DNA from: Paenibacillus alba
Lineage (GTDB): Bacteria; Bacillota; Bacilli; Paenibacillales; NBRC-103111
Assembly (NCBI RefSeq): GCF_013204855.1
Contig: NZ_JABMKZ010000023.1
Span: forward strand, 1 to 64,000
Reading direction: 5' to 3'
DNA: 64,000 bases
The notes below the pieces were generated by a model that was not told where the DNA came from, ran no database searches, and saw only the letters and a list, made by a program, of their open reading frames with translations. A program made the translations under genes and the position numbers. This document shows positions 62,354-64,000 of the stretch, one piece after another (position 1 is the stretch's first letter; each line of letters starts with the position of its first letter).

Positions 62354-63073
62354 CTAGCTGTCCTCCTTACGTAAAAATAGAGTAGCCTGAAAGAGTGATT
62401 CATGGGTCCCGGCATCAATCCACCATCCGACTAGAAATCCATGAGATAATGAGCCCTCCGCTGCATAAACATTATTCACGTCGGTAATTTCCATTTCTCC
62501 GCGTTGGGAAGGGGCTTGCGTTTTGATAATGCCAAACACCGAAGCATCGAATAAATAAATGCCTGTCACGGCGTTATTGGAGCTCGGATGCTCCGGTTTT
62601 TCTTCAATTTGTTCAATAACGCCGTCTTTCATCTTGGCCACGCCATATCGTCGAGGGTCCGTCACCTCTTTGAGAATGACCATAGCTCCCTCTTTCTGAT
62701 GCTTGAAGGCTTCCATGAAGGGAAGCAAGGAATCTTCAAATAAATTATCGCCAAGCAGCACGACGAATTTCTCTCCAGCATGGATAAATTCCTCGGCAAG
62801 CGACAAGGCTTGAGCAATCCCTCCGGCTTTCTCCTGAAGCTTATAAGTAAGTCGGACGCCAAACTTGTCACCGCCGCCCAAATATTCTAAATACAAGCCT
62901 GCGGATTGTTTGCCCGTAATTAATAAAATATCCTGAACGCCAGCTTTGCTTAATTTCTCAATTGCATATTGAATCATGGGCAAATCACCGACTGGAAGCA
63001 AATGTTTATTGATGATGTTCGTCAGAGGACGTAAACGGCTTCCGGTTCCTCCCGCCAGTACAACACCCTTCAC
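62354..63073 (-). CDS. rfbA: Glucose-1-phosphate thymidylyltransferase
   Basis: A 239-residue short-type RmlA/SpsI enzyme that makes dTDP-glucose from Glc-1-P and dTTP. KGVVLAGGTGSRLRPLTNII at the N-terminus is the nucleotide loop; NKHLLPVGDLPMIQYAIEKL, LLGDNLFED and EEKPEHPSSNNAVTGIYLFD follow. The start is GTG at 63073, 8 nt after GGGG of AAAGGGGT; a longer ATG frame to 63133 adds non-homologous residues. It is first in rfbA-rfbB-rfbD. No rfbC (3,5-epimerase) is present in the window. Confidence 0.92.
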   Translation of the reverse strand: MKGVVLAGGTGSRLRPLTNIINKHLLPVGDLPMIQYAIEKLSKAGVQDILLITGKQSAGLYLEYLGGGDKFGVRLTYKLQEKAGGIAQALSLAEEFIHAGEKFVVLLGDNLFEDSLLPFMEAFKHQKEGAMVILKEVTDPRRYGVAKMKDGVIEQIEEKPEHPSSNNAVTGIYLFDASVFGIIKTQAPSQRGEMEITDVNNVYAAEGSLSHGFLVGWWIDAGTHESLFQATLFLRKEDS

Positions 63074-63221
63074 AAGACATACCCCTTTCCAAGCGTTATA
63101 ATGGTGCATTGTCACATCCACTTCTTTAATCATATGCTCCCGTCATAAACGGAAATTGGACGAATACCCCCGAATCCAAAATTGGTCATTCAACCACGGC
63201 AACTTGGCCTACAGGCACAAC

Positions 63222-63266
63222 AAAAAAACGGCTGGCTCGCACTAGCTGCGAAACTCGCCGTTTTTT
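63222..63266. terminator. Terminator downstream of the repeat-protein gene
   Basis: AAAAAACGGC pairs with GCCGTTTTTT, with A- and T-runs suiting both strands. It separates the repeat-protein gene from rfbA. Confidence 0.85.
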
Positions 63267-63294
63267 GTTCGTTTTGGGTTCATCCTTCGTTCCC

Positions 63295-64000
63295 TTATTG
63301 CTTCTTGCCAATCGCAATCCAGTTCACAACGCCTTGCTGATCAGGTGAGAACTTGGCCCTGATCACCGATATAATCGCACAATCGATGGATTTGTGCTTC
63401 ACGGACACATAACAAGCCGGGTGATTCGATGTAGCTGTCAATACGTAATGCTCATCCGTGAATGTCTCTTCGAAGTTCAGAACCACCTCGATATGCTCAT
63501 CCTGAATCTTCATATCGAATGGCTCAAGTCCGAACTGCTGCATCACCTGCTTTTGCGATTTGGGCACTTGCAGCAAGCTCTCGGCGATTTTCGTTACAGC
63601 CAGAGAACCGTCTTCCACATGTTGATTGCCGATCGCTCCCGGCTTCAGCTTCTCTCCATCGATGCTTCCGTCCGCCAGCTTCGCGCCTTCCACACTGCCG
63701 TCGCTGAGATGCAGACTGCTCACCGACCCAATCGCCAGCTTGCTGCCGTCGACACTGCCAAAAGCGAGTTTGCTGGTGTCAATGCTTCCGGCAGCCAGAT
63801 GAAAGTTATTGACAGCGGCATAAGCGAGCTTGCTGCCGTCAATGCTTCCCGCTGTCAGCTTCGAGCCTTCCAGTGCGCCTTCCGCCAGATGGCTGCTGCT
63901 TACGGCGCCGGCAACCAGCTTGCTGCCGTCAACGCTGCCTACGGCCAGCTTCGCTGCATCGACAGCCCCAGCAGCCAAGTGGCTGCTGCTTACAGCGCCA
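63295..64000 (-). CDS. Decapeptide-repeat filament-like protein, N-terminus beyond window
   Basis: At least 235 residues, open at the right edge. From the edge inwards the frame reads as 13 consecutive ten-residue units such as GSVDGSKLVA, GAVSSSHLAE, GSIDGSKLAY and GSVEGAKLAD. Every third unit carries His-Leu in place of Lys-Leu, giving a 30-residue super-repeat. A C-terminal domain of about 100 residues (FDMKIQDEHIEVVLNFEETF) ends NWIAIGKKQ. Such repeats occur in phage tail fibres and surface filaments and suggest a trimeric beta-helix. A TTG near 63978 is inside a repeat and not a real start. Confidence 0.8.
   Translation of the reverse strand, partial: GAVSSSHLAAGAVDAAKLAVGSVDGSKLVAGAVSSSHLAEGALEGSKLTAGSIDGSKLAYAAVNNFHLAAGSIDTSKLAFGSVDGSKLAIGSVSSLHLSDGSVEGAKLADGSIDGEKLKPGAIGNQHVEDGSLAVTKIAESLLQVPKSQKQVMQQFGLEPFDMKIQDEHIEVVLNFEETFTDEHYVLTATSNHPACYVSVKHKSIDCAIISVIRAKFSPDQQGVVNWIAIGKKQ

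Noticed and set aside
63976..63978. TTG as the start of the decapeptide-repeat protein
   Set aside because: The reading frame and repeats continue unbroken to the window edge, so the gene is truncated by the window.

Overview
The window looks like a chromosomal segment of an endospore-forming member of the Paenibacillaceae (Paenibacillus-like). The evidence is a close GerE homologue, an SLH-anchored surface protein, Gram-positive ribosome-binding sites (AAGGAGG), consensus sigma-A, Fur and FapR sites, candidate sigma-K -10 boxes, CgeB-type and Sps-type spore polysaccharide genes, and a Btr-like regulator beside a yclNOPQ-type petrobactin transporter. No rRNA, tRNA, CRISPR array, prophage or transposase was seen.

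Layout. 1-3.6 kb: a diverged dispersed repeat, a minus-strand operon (MBL-fold hydrolase, methyltransferase, DUF6483), then gerE and a small HTH-like ORF. 3.6-6.3 kb: an SLH protein with five 73-residue repeats, then an intergenic region with a four-hairpin dispersed element. 6.3-10.7 kb: a large Lhr-type helicase. 10.8-17.1 kb: nitrate/nitrite island, with narK-nirB-nirD on minus and a divergent ANTAR regulator coupled to a TrpD-like protein on plus. The narK leader carries two successive ANTAR-type two-hairpin/terminator modules behind a consensus promoter. 17.4-19.8 kb: a GGDEF-EAL protein. 19.8-25.9 kb: Fur-boxed siderophore uptake (nitroreductase, yclNOPQ) under an AraC/binding-protein fusion. 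26-31.4 kb: CAP-domain protein, DUF3231 protein, chemoreceptor, FapR-boxed fabH.

31.4-64 kb is accessory and reads as a spore-surface glycosylation and surface-protein region. It has many glycosyltransferases (GT2, GT4, CgeB-like), small beta-rich or helical proteins, two Asp-box propeller paralogues, and four tandem DUF1796 putative cysteine-peptidase-fold paralogues. It also has a three-gene UDP-amino-sugar pathway (UDP-L-FucNAc or UDP-L-QuiNAc type), rfbA-rfbB-rfbD for dTDP-rhamnose without rfbC, and at the right edge a decapeptide-repeat filament-like protein. Most of these genes lie on the minus strand in tightly coupled (often ATGA-overlapping) runs. The likely scheme is that activated rhamnose and a deoxy-amino sugar are made by the 52-63 kb genes and transferred by the neighbouring glycosyltransferases onto surface components.

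Non-coding structure is rich: two dispersed repeat families each present twice in opposite orientation, a five-copy 111-112 bp tandem array of hairpins at 40.1 kb, and short 12-bp and 17-bp tandem repeats. Functions named for the accessory proteins are family-level inferences unless a motif is cited.
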